NCBI GenBank assembly: GCA_015654595.1
Contig: JAATGQ010000073.1
Span: 1 to 64,000, forward strand
Length of the DNA stretch: 64,000 nucleotides
Direction: 5' to 3'
DNA from: Chitinophagales bacterium
GTDB taxonomy: Bacteria; Bacteroidota; Bacteroidia; Chitinophagales; Chitinophagaceae
The translations under genes were made by a program, and so were the position numbers. This document shows, piece by piece, positions 16,999 to 25,592 of this stretch (positions are counted from its first letter, which is position 1; every line of letters begins with the position of its first letter). The notes beneath the pieces were generated by a model that was not told the origin of the DNA, searched no databases, and saw only the letters and a program-made list of their open reading frames with translations.

Positions 16999-18753
16999 AT
17001 GCACCCAATCTGCCGCTACATCGTACTCTTATTATTCATCCTGTTTCTTAGCGAACACGCCTCCTCCCAGGAGCGGATTCTCTTCGCCAGTCAGCCGAAC
17101 TCGACTACCAGCCTCCAATCCTGGTTGATGACCAACAAAAGCAGCCTTTTTATAACAATCCCCCTCGAACAACCGCTCACCCGCACTTTACAACAGCTAG
17201 GCCCCGATCTCCCGATCGATACGCTTCACAAACAAGGCGGCTTTCAATTCAACCTCCTGATCGACAACCATCTCATCTATAGCAGCGATATCCTTGGAGC
17301 ACCCCTTCCGCCGATAAAAGACAGTGCTACTACCCTCGACATTCCGCTGATCAATAACCAGGATCACGACTGGGCTCTATGGAGCGAATTTTACTGGATG
17401 CGCTTTATGCGTGCCGGCGGCGACAGCGTGCTGACCGAAGGCCCGCACCATCTCCGGCTGGAAATACGTCCCTACCTCCATCACAAGGACAAATCAACCA
17501 CTGGCGAACTCCTCGCCGCCGGTGATCTGGATATAACCGTCAACCGCCAACCCGTCATCGACCTTACTCATATCGGGCTCAATCCACCCAAGCCCTATCC
17601 CGGTCTGGCGCTCTCGAACGAGCCCTTCGATACCAATAAAATAAAAGAATTAAAAGGTGCTATCGATACCGGCATCTTCAAAAAGATCAGCAGCGTCATC
17701 GTATTGAAAAATGGCCGGCTGCTGATAGAAGAATATTTCAACGGCGAAGGCAGAGACAGCCTGCACGATCCCCGATCCGTTGGCAAATCCTTTGCCTCGA
17801 CCATGACCGGGATCGCTATCGCCGAAGGTTACCTGAAAAGTGTAGAACAGCCGCTAAAAGATTTCTACAACCTCAAATCCTTTGACCACTACAGCCCCGA
17901 AAAAGAGAACATCCCGCTAAAAGCGCTGCTCACGATGAGCTCCCCCTTCGACGGCAATGATGATGACGGCAACTCTCCGGGCAACGAAGAAAATATGTAC
18001 CCGACAGCAGATTGGGTAAAGTTTACCCTCGATCTGCCGCTACGCTCTCCGTCCAATGCACCCGCCCTTTCAATGCCGGCCGCCCCTCCTCACCTGGCAG
18101 GCCAACCGACCGCAGCAGTTCTCCCTCTCCCTCAAACTGGCCAGCCGACCTCACCAACCACCCGCCTCTCTCAAACTGGCCAACCGGGCTCATCGGTGGC
18201 AACTCCGGCCGCCCAGCCCCAATGGCACTATTTCACTGCCGGCGCAATGCTGATGGGCGACATCCTGAACAAAAGCGTCCCCGGAGGACTCGAAGCCTAT
18301 GCCGATAAAAAGCTGTTCGCCCCGCTGGGCATCCGTGACTATCGCTGGCAATACACTCCCCAACACGTTCCAAACACCGCCGGCGGCATCCGGTTAAAGG
18401 CGCTCGACTTCGCCAAATATGGACAACTGTATAAAAATGGGGGCGTCTGGCAAAACCACCGCATCCTGCCCCAATCCTGGGTAAAAAAGACCTTTACCAG
18501 GCGCCAGGCCATACCGGGCCGGTCAGAAGAATTTTACGGCTATCTTTTCTGGAACAAAAAATACCGGGTACGCCAGCGGTCCTACGAAACCTTTTATTGC
18601 GCGGGAAACGGCGGCAACAGCATCTTCGTCTTCCTGAACCAGCCGCTGGTGATCGTAATCACCGCAACGGCCTATGGGCTGCCCTATGCACACTCCCAGG
18701 TCGATAAAATGATGACGGATTACATCCTTCCGGCTGTAATAGCATCTCCCTGA
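16999..18753 (+). CDS. Secreted serine hydrolase, beta-lactamase (class C/penicillin-binding) family
   Basis: 584-aa exported hydrolase; start MHPICRYIVLLLFILFL gives a clean signal peptide. The beta-lactamase-like domain occupies the C-terminal two thirds, with the S-x-x-K nucleophile in RSVGKSF (Ser about 260) and ALDFAKYGQLY later. The N-terminal 220 residues have no recognised domain. Residues about 347-412 are a Pro/Thr/Ala/Gln-rich insert with near-repeats (QTGQPTSP, QTGQPGSS), placed immediately before WHYFTAGAMLMGD, the segment expected to carry the catalytic Tyr. Substrate (peptide, ester or cell-wall fragment) cannot be inferred. Confidence 0.85.
   Translation: MHPICRYIVLLLFILFLSEHASSQERILFASQPNSTTSLQSWLMTNKSSLFITIPLEQPLTRTLQQLGPDLPIDTLHKQGGFQFNLLIDNHLIYSSDILGAPLPPIKDSATTLDIPLINNQDHDWALWSEFYWMRFMRAGGDSVLTEGPHHLRLEIRPYLHHKDKSTTGELLAAGDLDITVNRQPVIDLTHIGLNPPKPYPGLALSNEPFDTNKIKELKGAIDTGIFKKISSVIVLKNGRLLIEEYFNGEGRDSLHDPRSVGKSFASTMTGIAIAEGYLKSVEQPLKDFYNLKSFDHYSPEKENIPLKALLTMSSPFDGNDDDGNSPGNEENMYPTADWVKFTLDLPLRSPSNAPALSMPAAPPHLAGQPTAAVLPLPQTGQPTSPTTRLSQTGQPGSSVATPAAQPQWHYFTAGAMLMGDILNKSVPGGLEAYADKKLFAPLGIRDYRWQYTPQHVPNTAGGIRLKALDFAKYGQLYKNGGVWQNHRILPQSWVKKTFTRRQAIPGRSEEFYGYLFWNKKYRVRQRSYETFYCAGNGGNSIFVFLNQPLVIVITATAYGLPYAHSQVDKMMTDYILPAVIASP
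18040..18235 (+). repeat. In-frame low-complexity repeat within serine hydrolase
   Basis: The 13-bp word CTCAAACTGGCCA recurs at 18131 and 18170, a 39-bp (13-codon) period, and a diverged copy encoding LAGQPTAA lies just before. The reading frame is kept throughout and the product is Pro/Thr/Ala/Gln-rich. Confidence 0.65.
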
Positions 18754-18815
18754 CCTCTCCTATCCGCCCAATTGAATAAACCAGGACGAGGCATAATTTT
18801 TATAGTCATTTCCTC

Positions 18816-19559
18816 ATGACGAATGAGGAACACCAGCAGACAGAAGCCCAGATCTTTTACCACGAGTTGCTCCAGCTGCTCCAGGAAAGCCGCCATCACT
18901 ATATGGTCGGGGGCGGATTTGCTTTTTTCCACTACACCGGCATCGTCCGCTTCACAAAAGACCTCGATATCTTTTGCAAGCCCTCGGAATATAGCGCCAT
19001 CCTGCAGTTCTTTAACAGCCGCGGCTATACGACAGAACTGACGGATGCAAGATGGCTCGCCAAGGTGTTTTCAGGCAGCCGGTTCATGGACATAATCTTC
19101 GATTCGCCAAACGGGATCTGCGCCGTAGACGACAGCTGGTATCAGCACGCCGTCACCACTTTGTACCAGGATATCCCCGTCCAGATCATGCCCCTGGAAG
19201 AACTCATCTGGTGTAAACTCTTTGTCCAGAATCGCGAACGCTATGACGGTTCGGACATCAATCACCTGCTGCTGCACCAGGGAGACAAGCTGGATTGGGA
19301 AAGGCTGATGACCCGGGTAGACCGGCATTGGCAATTATTGCTGGCGCAATTCCTGTCCTTCCAGTTCGTCTATCCATCGGATTTTAGATCGATCATCCCA
19401 CGGTCGCTTTTTGACGGCCTGCTCGACAGGGCACGTCAACAATACGAAGGCCCCGTTTCTGTCGAAAAGATCTGTCGCGGACCGCTGATCGACCAGACCC
19501 AGTATGCCGTAGATATTTTACAGGGAAATTACAAGGCAATGACCATAAAAACAATTTGA
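18816..19559 (+). CDS. Nucleotidyltransferase-fold protein
   Basis: 247-aa protein with the minimal nucleotidyltransferase pattern: HYMVGGGFAFFHYTGIVRFT followed by KDLDIFC, giving the GG...D-x-D arrangement of pol-beta-type nucleotidyltransferases, and a later VDDSWYQHA/IMPLEELIWCKLF stretch as in AbiEii/NTP_transf_5-like proteins. No antitoxin-like neighbour is present, so I do not call it a toxin. The stop codon TGA lies two bases before the ATG of the metallophosphoesterase, so the two are co-transcribed. Substrate unknown. Confidence 0.8.
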   Translation: MTNEEHQQTEAQIFYHELLQLLQESRHHYMVGGGFAFFHYTGIVRFTKDLDIFCKPSEYSAILQFFNSRGYTTELTDARWLAKVFSGSRFMDIIFDSPNGICAVDDSWYQHAVTTLYQDIPVQIMPLEELIWCKLFVQNRERYDGSDINHLLLHQGDKLDWERLMTRVDRHWQLLLAQFLSFQFVYPSDFRSIIPRSLFDGLLDRARQQYEGPVSVEKICRGPLIDQTQYAVDILQGNYKAMTIKTI

Positions 19560-19561
19560 AC

Positions 19562-20302
19562 ATGCCTGCACAAGATGGAAAAACCAGGATAGCAGCCGTC
19601 GGCGATATTCACATACAGGAGACGGATCACAATAAATGGACAGAATATTTTAAAGAAATCTCGCGCCAGGCAGACATCCTTTTGCTCTGCGGCGACCTGA
19701 CCAATACGGGCGACGAAGCCGAAGCCCAGGTCTTAAAGGAAGAGTTGAAAGCCTGCACCATACCTGTATTGGCGGTGTTGGGCAACCACGATCACGAAAA
19801 AGGACGGCACAAACTCATCCGTCAGGCGCTGCAAAGCGAAACGGTCCATATCCTCGACGGCGAAGCGATCGCCATCGGCAATATCGGCTTTGCCGGAGTA
19901 AAAGGGTTTGGAGGAGGCTTCGACAACTATATGCTTTCGATGTTTGGCGAAACGGCCATGAAAGCCTTTGTACAGGAAGCGGTCAACGAAGCCCTGCTCC
20001 TCGATCGGGCCCTGGCCCGTCTCGACCAGCAGCACGAAGGACTGAAAAAGATCGCGATCCTGCACTACTCTCCCATCCAGGATACGGTAAAAGGAGAACC
20101 CGAACAGATCTTTCCCTTTCTCGGCAGCTCACGTCTTGCCGATCCCCTCATCCGCCGCCAGGTGATCGCCACCTTTCACGGGCATGCCCATGCCGGTACA
20201 CTCGAAGGCGCGCTTTCCAACGGGGCAAAGGTATATAATGTGGCAAAGCCTATTTTAATAAAGGCGGGTTATACGATGCCGTTCTTTTTATATGAAGTGT
20301 GA
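19562..20302 (+). CDS. Calcineurin-like metallophosphoesterase
   Basis: 246-aa cytoplasmic phosphoesterase with the full metal-ligand set: AAVGDIHIQ, LLLCGDLTNTGD, VLGNHDHEKG, ILHYSP and TFHGHAHAG. Start taken at the ATG of MPAQDG; the ORF-track start two codons earlier is a TTG that overlaps the upstream stop. It is coupled to the nucleotidyltransferase gene, and the two may make and break a phosphodiester bond on the same target (inference). No signal peptide. Confidence 0.9.
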   Translation: MPAQDGKTRIAAVGDIHIQETDHNKWTEYFKEISRQADILLLCGDLTNTGDEAEAQVLKEELKACTIPVLAVLGNHDHEKGRHKLIRQALQSETVHILDGEAIAIGNIGFAGVKGFGGGFDNYMLSMFGETAMKAFVQEAVNEALLLDRALARLDQQHEGLKKIAILHYSPIQDTVKGEPEQIFPFLGSSRLADPLIRRQVIATFHGHAHAGTLEGALSNGAKVYNVAKPILIKAGYTMPFFLYEV

Positions 20303-20333
20303 AATTTAAAAGCACTGCAGGACGCAGGTTTAT

Positions 20334-21224
20334 TTATTTTTTGCGAAGCTTTTTCTTAACTGTCTTTACAAAAGCCTCCGGAACACCCATGAGCGAAGCA
20401 ATCCGCTCAACAGGAAAGTCAGTGGACACCAACAGGGCACGGACGCCTTTTTCAAGCGCCTCTGTTTCTCTGATTTCCGCTATTTGTTCAATGATTCCCA
20501 TTGTTCTTTCTCTACCTGTAATTTGATCCAGTTTCTCATCGAAGATACGATTTGTTTTTGGGTTCGCAAATACGAGGTAGTTGTTCAGGAACACCAATAT
20601 ATTCGCAATCTTCCTCTTCGTAAACATCCCTTTGGCAAACAACAACTTAGCCAATGCCAACTTCTCTTGCAGGAGCACAACCTCGGGAACCCGCCCCGCC
20701 AGCAGCGCTTTCTTTGCAGCCAACACGACAAGAGCAAAAGGATTATCGCTTGCAGCCAGCTCTTCATCGCTATAATCCTTTATCGCAACGGTATTGTATT
20801 CATATATCAAACGGGTACCGAAACAATAATGTTCCAATCTATTTACAATTGTTCCTCTTTGCGTCCCGGTAAAGATCGCAATGGCAGTGATCGGCTTTCG
20901 ATACTTGTCAAAGATGCGATAATAATATTCAAACATCCGTTGTGGAAAAAGTGGGTCGCGCTGTCCTTGCACCTCCACATGCACGAGTACCCATTCTTCA
21001 GCGCCATCCTTCCGGAACACTTTGACCAGCTTATCCACCAATCGGAGCTTGCTGCCTTTATCCGGTTCAACAAAAAGTTGATTCAGCTCCTTATCCAAAA
21101 ATTCAAATTTCCGACGCATATCGAATAACTTCTCCGCCTCCGGGAAGATAAACCGGAGCATATCGGCAAAAACTTCTTCAAGGATGCCTTTCCACAACTG
21201 ATCATTACGACGGAGGGCTTTCAT
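20334..21224 (-). CDS. Rpn-family PD-(D/E)XK nuclease (recombination-promoting nuclease/transposase-like)
   Basis: About 296 aa from the start MKALRRNDQL. The Rpn/PDDEXK_2-type layout is visible: KGILEEVFADMLRFIFPEAE, FEFLDKELNQLF, and WVLVHVEVQGQRDPLFPQRMFEYY, where E-V-Q supplies the (D/E)-x-K-type core. The C-terminus (ERTMGIIEQIAEIRETEALEKGV; KTVKKKLRKK) is also typical. Family members cleave DNA and are tied to mobile or defence functions, but are abundant and stationary in many Bacteroidota. No terminal inverted repeats were seen, so I do not call a mobile element. Confidence 0.85.
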   Translation of the reverse strand: MKALRRNDQLWKGILEEVFADMLRFIFPEAEKLFDMRRKFEFLDKELNQLFVEPDKGSKLRLVDKLVKVFRKDGAEEWVLVHVEVQGQRDPLFPQRMFEYYYRIFDKYRKPITAIAIFTGTQRGTIVNRLEHYCFGTRLIYEYNTVAIKDYSDEELAASDNPFALVVLAAKKALLAGRVPEVVLLQEKLALAKLLFAKGMFTKRKIANILVFLNNYLVFANPKTNRIFDEKLDQITGRERTMGIIEQIAEIRETEALEKGVRALLVSTDFPVERIASLMGVPEAFVKTVKKKLRKK

Positions 21225-21448
21225 AACACTAATATACACCAATTTTATTGGTACATAACCAAAAATATTCAATACCCCGCCTGATCCAGCTCTGGTTTAT
21301 CCAATAGTTTTGGGGTATTTGTCCAGCGAAAACATTTGCTTCGAGGCGATTTATCTACAATCCTTAACATATACATAATACTAATCCACTGAAAGCCAGC
21401 GTTGTTAGTGTGGCAAGATATTTTAATCCAATCAAGAAAAACCAAGTT

Positions 21449-21634
21449 ATGAAGCACACAATAAAAAACGGTATCAGCCTCGTGCTCTTTTTTGCCGTAA
21501 CAGCATTCTCCTTATCAAGTTGCTACGAAAGTCATTATTATCACCGCAACCATCATCATACCCGTGAATGGTACGACCGTCATCATACGCCGCCGCCAGC
21601 TGGGGTTGATTTCAACGTAGACGTTCACAACTAA
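21449..21634 (+). CDS. Small His-rich lipoprotein
   Basis: 61-aa protein starting MKHTIKNGISLVL, with a lipoprotein signal ending FSLSSC (Cys25). The mature part is only 37 residues and has eight His plus several Tyr and Arg (YYHRNHHHTREW, DRHHTPPP). A strong terminator follows 22 bp after the stop, which supports a real transcription unit. Metal binding is a reasonable guess from composition only. I do not recognise a family. Confidence 0.7.
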   Translation: MKHTIKNGISLVLFFAVTAFSLSSCYESHYYHRNHHHTREWYDRHHTPPPAGVDFNVDVHN

Positions 21635-21656
21635 TTTGAAGTCCAATAATCCCAAG

Positions 21657-21688
21657 GACCCGGAAAGAAATTTCCGGGTCTTTTTTTT
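21657..21688 (+). terminator. Rho-independent terminator after His-rich lipoprotein
   Basis: Perfect 10-bp stem GACCCGGAAA/TTTCCGGGTC with a GAAA tetraloop, then eight T. One of the clearest terminators in the window. Confidence 0.93.
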
Positions 21689-21796
21689 CGTACGCTTATT
21701 GTATCGATTCCGCACATTTCCAAACGCGCAAAAGCCCTAAACTTCCTGAAAACCAATCCTCTATAAAACCGGCCTCTTTTTTGGCCAATCTCCTGC

Positions 21797-24241
21797 ATGC
21801 TGAAAAACTACTTACTTGTCGCACTGCGCAGCTTCCAACGGAACAAGATCTTTTCGCTGATCAATATCGTCGGCCTTGCCATCGGTATCAGCGCTTCCCT
21901 GATCATCTTCCTCATCGTATCCTACGAATTCAGCTTCGACAAGTTTGAAAAAGACAACGCCCGCATCTACCGCGTCGTCACCGATTATAAATTCGCAGAA
22001 AACGATTACCACAGCTACGCGGTGACCAAAGCCCTGCTGCCCGCAGCGCCAAAAGAAGCGACCGGCATTGAACTCGCCGTCCCGATGATCCAATGGGAAG
22101 ACAATACCAGCGTCAGCATTCCATCCGGCAAAGCAAATGCGCCAACCGTCTTTAAGGATCAGGCGATAATCGCCAATGTCGACAGCCGGTTCTTTGCCCT
22201 TATGCCCTATACCTGGCTGGAAGGATCTGCTTCGACATCCCTGAACCAGCCCTATCAGGTCGTTCTTACCGCCAGCCAGGCCCATACATACTACCCCAAC
22301 CTCTCCTATAGTGAAATTATCGGCAAACCGCTCACGCTGAACGACAGCGTGATCACAAAGATTACCGGTATCGTCGCCGACCTGGATCGGAACACCAGTT
22401 ATGACTATACGGTCTTTGTGTCCTGGCCAACCATCGAAACACCCCGGCTTCGTCCCCCGGATGCAGACCAATGGGATAACACCAATGGCAACACACAGTT
22501 CCTTGTCAAGCTCCTGCCAGGCGTTCAACCCGCACAAATGGCCCATCAACTGACCCACCTCTTCGATATACACCATCACATTGACCCTAACGATCACAGC
22601 ACGACGACCTTTAATCTCGAACCCCTGCGCGAAGTGCATTTCTTCTCCGCATACAACAGGGACGACACCAACACCCACCTTGCCCATAAACCCACGCTCT
22701 ATGGCCTCATCGCCGTTGCTACCTTTCTGCTGCTGCTGGCCTGTATCAACTTTATAAACCTGACGACAGCCCAGGCCGCCCAGCGCGCCAAAGAGATCGG
22801 TATCCGCAAAACTATGGGCAGCAGCCGCCTCCAACTGACCATCCAGATCCTCAGCGAGACTTTCCTGCTTACCCTCACTGCAACGATCTTTTCCATCCTG
22901 CTGACACCCTTGTTCCTGAAGGTCTTTGCCGATTATATCCCGGCTGGCCTCAACGCCAACTGGATATCACAGCCCTTTGTCATCGGTTTCCTTTTTGCAT
23001 TGGTTATAGTAGTCAGCGGCCTGTCCGGCATCTACCCCGCCCTTGTCCTTTCTTCCTGGCAGCCCGTTCTCGTACTAAAGAACCAGGCTTATGCAAACTC
23101 AGGCAAGAGCCGCTCGGCATGGCTTCGCAAATCGCTCACGGTATCGCAGTTCGTGATCGCCCAGGTCTTTATCATCGCTACGATCCTGGTAGGAAAACAG
23201 ATCAGCTATTCGCTGAATAAAGACATGGGTTTTAAAAAAGACGCCATCATCTCCTTCCGCACCGACTACCGCCGGCCCAAACCAAAGATAGCCGTACTGA
23301 TGCAGTCGCTGCAATCGATCCCCGGGATAGAAAGAATCAGCATGAACATCAACCCCCCATCCTCCCACGGCAGCTGGACGAGCACGATGACCTATAAGGA
23401 CGGGAAAAAGAATATAGAGACGGAGGTAGAGATCAAAAAAGCCGACAGTAATTATATCCCGCTCTACCACCTGCACCTGTTGGCAGGTACCAATATTACC
23501 AACTCCGATACGACCAATGCTGTTATCCTGAACAGGACCTTTGCCCAAAGACTCGGCTTCCAGGACCCTAACGCTGCGATCGGAAAAATGCTCTACTGGG
23601 ATAAGAACGTGCCCATCATCGGCGTAATAGAAGACTTTCATCAAAAGTCATTGCACGAAATCATCAAACCCCTCGTCATCAGCAACGGCTCGAATAATTC
23701 GAGGAGCATCAGCATCGCCCTTCAGCCCAATACCGCCAACTGGCCGGCAACTATCGCCGCCATTGGAAAGGCGTTTAAAGACATCTACCCCGACGATACG
23801 TTTGACTATCATTTTGTCGACGAGTCCATCGCAAAGTATTATACGGCGGAGCAAAAACTCTCCCGCCTGCTGGCCTGGGCTACAGGTCTCGCCATTACGA
23901 TCAGCTGTCTCGGACTGCTGGGCCTCGTCATCTATATTACCAACCAACGCAAGAAAGAGATCGGCGTCAGAAAGGTCATCGGCGCCACTGTCGCCCAGAT
24001 CACCCTCCTGCTCTCTGCCGACTTTATAAAGCTAGTCCTGCTGGCCATCGTCATATCATTGCCCATCGCCTGGTGGTTGACACACAAATGGCTGCAAGGC
24101 TTCGCCTATCGTACGACGATCAGCTGGTGGATATTCCTGGCCGGCGGCGGCATCCTCCTCGGATTTGCACTGCTCATCCTGTGCTGGAGAACGTTCCGCG
24201 CCGCCATGGCCAACCCGGTCGAAAGTCTGCGAACGGAGTAA
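21797..24241 (+). CDS. FtsX/MacB-like ABC transporter permease (solo Bacteroidota type)
   Basis: 814-aa inner-membrane protein with the MacB-PCD plus FtsX layout duplicated: opening MLKNYLLVALRSFQRNKIFSLINIVGLAIGI (one helix, then a large periplasmic domain), three helices around 290-430 (TLYGLIAVATFLLLLACINF), a second periplasmic domain, and three terminal helices ending AAMANPVESLRTE. Such permeases occur without an adjacent ATPase in Chitinophagaceae and are thought to act mechanically in export or lipoprotein handling; none is assigned here. Its C-terminus is closely similar to the remnant at 14144-14353. Confidence 0.9.
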   Translation: MLKNYLLVALRSFQRNKIFSLINIVGLAIGISASLIIFLIVSYEFSFDKFEKDNARIYRVVTDYKFAENDYHSYAVTKALLPAAPKEATGIELAVPMIQWEDNTSVSIPSGKANAPTVFKDQAIIANVDSRFFALMPYTWLEGSASTSLNQPYQVVLTASQAHTYYPNLSYSEIIGKPLTLNDSVITKITGIVADLDRNTSYDYTVFVSWPTIETPRLRPPDADQWDNTNGNTQFLVKLLPGVQPAQMAHQLTHLFDIHHHIDPNDHSTTTFNLEPLREVHFFSAYNRDDTNTHLAHKPTLYGLIAVATFLLLLACINFINLTTAQAAQRAKEIGIRKTMGSSRLQLTIQILSETFLLTLTATIFSILLTPLFLKVFADYIPAGLNANWISQPFVIGFLFALVIVVSGLSGIYPALVLSSWQPVLVLKNQAYANSGKSRSAWLRKSLTVSQFVIAQVFIIATILVGKQISYSLNKDMGFKKDAIISFRTDYRRPKPKIAVLMQSLQSIPGIERISMNINPPSSHGSWTSTMTYKDGKKNIETEVEIKKADSNYIPLYHLHLLAGTNITNSDTTNAVILNRTFAQRLGFQDPNAAIGKMLYWDKNVPIIGVIEDFHQKSLHEIIKPLVISNGSNNSRSISIALQPNTANWPATIAAIGKAFKDIYPDDTFDYHFVDESIAKYYTAEQKLSRLLAWATGLAITISCLGLLGLVIYITNQRKKEIGVRKVIGATVAQITLLLSADFIKLVLLAIVISLPIAWWLTHKWLQGFAYRTTISWWIFLAGGGILLGFALLILCWRTFRAAMANPVESLRTE

Positions 24242-24293
24242 GAAGCCCCCCCTCTCGCACCCCGCCGCCAACAAGAAACCCATCGACCGGGCC

Positions 24294-24356
24294 GCGCAGT
24301 TTATACGGTCCCGCGCAGTCTACACGGGACTGCGCAGTCTACACGGGCCCGCGCAG
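24294..24356. repeat. 19-bp tandem repeat, 3.3 copies, upstream of lacI-family gene
   Basis: Three consecutive 19-bp units beginning GCGCAGT (24294-24312, 24313-24331, 24332-24350) and a partial GCGCAG. Units 2 and 3 differ only in the last two or three bases; unit 1 is more diverged. The array lies between the permease stop and the LacI start, about 70 bp before the ATG. Confidence 0.8.
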
Positions 24357-24426
24357 CCCAGCTCCAGCCGGAAACATCGTACCGCACTATGCCGGCAGGA
24401 AACTGCAAATTCAGTACATTTATGAC

Positions 24427-25464
24427 ATGAAAGAGGACAAACTCCCTACCATAAAGGAGATAGCCAAACAGCTGAACGTTTCGGTCTCGACCGTTTCCCG
24501 CGCCCTTCACGACCACCCCGGTATCGGACTCCGCACAAAGATGCGCGTCCAAAAGCTGGCGCAGGAACTCGATTACGAACCCAACCAAACCGCCATCTTT
24601 TTCAAACAGCGGAAAACCTTCACCATCGGCGTTGTCCTCCCCAACCTGAAAGAGGAATTCTTTTCGGAAGCCATCAATGGCATCGAAGAGATCGCCATTC
24701 AAAACAAATACAGCGTACTGATCAGCCAATCTAAAGACGAAGCCGAGCGGGAAAAGCAGATCATCACCACCATGAAGAACAACCGCGTCGATGGCATCAT
24801 CGTATCCCTGGCCAAGCACACGGTCTCCTACGAACATTTCATCGCGCTGAAGAAATACAATATACCCGTCGTCTTCTTCGATCGTGTACCCACAGGACCG
24901 GATTTTAATAAGGTATACTCCAACATGAACAGTGGCACCCGGGAAGCCATAGAATTCCTGATCGACAAGGGTCACCGTCGTATCGGCGTCCTCAACGGGC
25001 CCGAAGAAATGAAGTCCTCCAAAGAACGCACGGAGACTTACAAACAAGTATTGGTTAAGAAGCGGCTCAAGATCGACCTCGGCCTTGTCGCCTCCACCGA
25101 CCTGACCCGGGAAGGCACCTTTAAAGCCATGGAAGCTCTGCTAAGCCAACGTCCAAAGCCAACCGCTATTCTGGCCATCAACGATTATATAGCGCTGGAC
25201 GCAATGCTCTACGCCCGCCAGCAACGGCTAAAGATCAATAAAGACATTACTTTCGTCAGTTACGCCAATCTGCCCATTACCAGCTATCTGGAAACGCCGC
25301 CAATGGCTTCCGTAGAACAATACCCCTTTAAACAAGGCGCCAAAGCCGCAGAGATACTGATCGACCTGCTAAAGAAAGAAGACAAACCCGCCAAACCAGG
25401 CGACCCGGAAACCTTCCAGAATGTCGTGATCAACGGCCAGCTGGTCGTTCACTCCAAACGCTGA
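24427..25464 (+). CDS. LacI-family transcriptional regulator
   Basis: 345-aa repressor. The start MKEDKLPTIKEIAKQL is fixed by the HTH, which begins at once: TIKEIAKQLNVSVSTVSRAL is the LacI recognition unit, followed by the hinge and a periplasmic-binding-like sugar domain (FTIGVVLPNLKEEFFSEAIN; VDGIIVSLAK; RRIGVLNGP). The ORF-track N-terminus comes from the tandem repeat and is not coding. The kinase gene follows with a LacI-type operator between them. It is the obvious candidate to bind the GCAAACGTTTGC palindromes in this window; the effector would then be an amino-sugar derivative (inference). Confidence 0.93.
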   Translation: MKEDKLPTIKEIAKQLNVSVSTVSRALHDHPGIGLRTKMRVQKLAQELDYEPNQTAIFFKQRKTFTIGVVLPNLKEEFFSEAINGIEEIAIQNKYSVLISQSKDEAEREKQIITTMKNNRVDGIIVSLAKHTVSYEHFIALKKYNIPVVFFDRVPTGPDFNKVYSNMNSGTREAIEFLIDKGHRRIGVLNGPEEMKSSKERTETYKQVLVKKRLKIDLGLVASTDLTREGTFKAMEALLSQRPKPTAILAINDYIALDAMLYARQQRLKINKDITFVSYANLPITSYLETPPMASVEQYPFKQGAKAAEILIDLLKKEDKPAKPGDPETFQNVVINGQLVVHSKR

Positions 25465-25527
25465 TCAGGGACGTCAGCAAGCCAATAACGGCATGCACGC
25501 AGAATGCCGGGACCTGGCAAAGTTCCC

Positions 25528-25539
25528 GCAACCGTTTGC
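25528..25539. promoter_or_regulatory. LacI-type operator before the kinase gene
   Basis: GCAACCGTTTGC, one base away from the perfect palindrome found elsewhere in the window, lies 53 bp before the kinase ATG and 63 bp after the LacI stop. The flanks CC...GTAT partly match those of the 33760 site. Confidence 0.65.
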
Positions 25540-25592
25540 GTATGTGTCGGATCGAAATCTTCCATAAGTTTGAGCCGTATAAATCTCGATTC

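Noticed and set aside
18816-19559. AbiEii-type toxin of a toxin-antitoxin pair
   Set aside because: No AbiEi-like or other antitoxin gene adjacent; partner is a metallophosphoesterase.
20334-21224. Rpn-family nuclease as an active transposon
   Set aside because: No terminal inverted repeats or target duplications seen, and these genes are commonly stationary.
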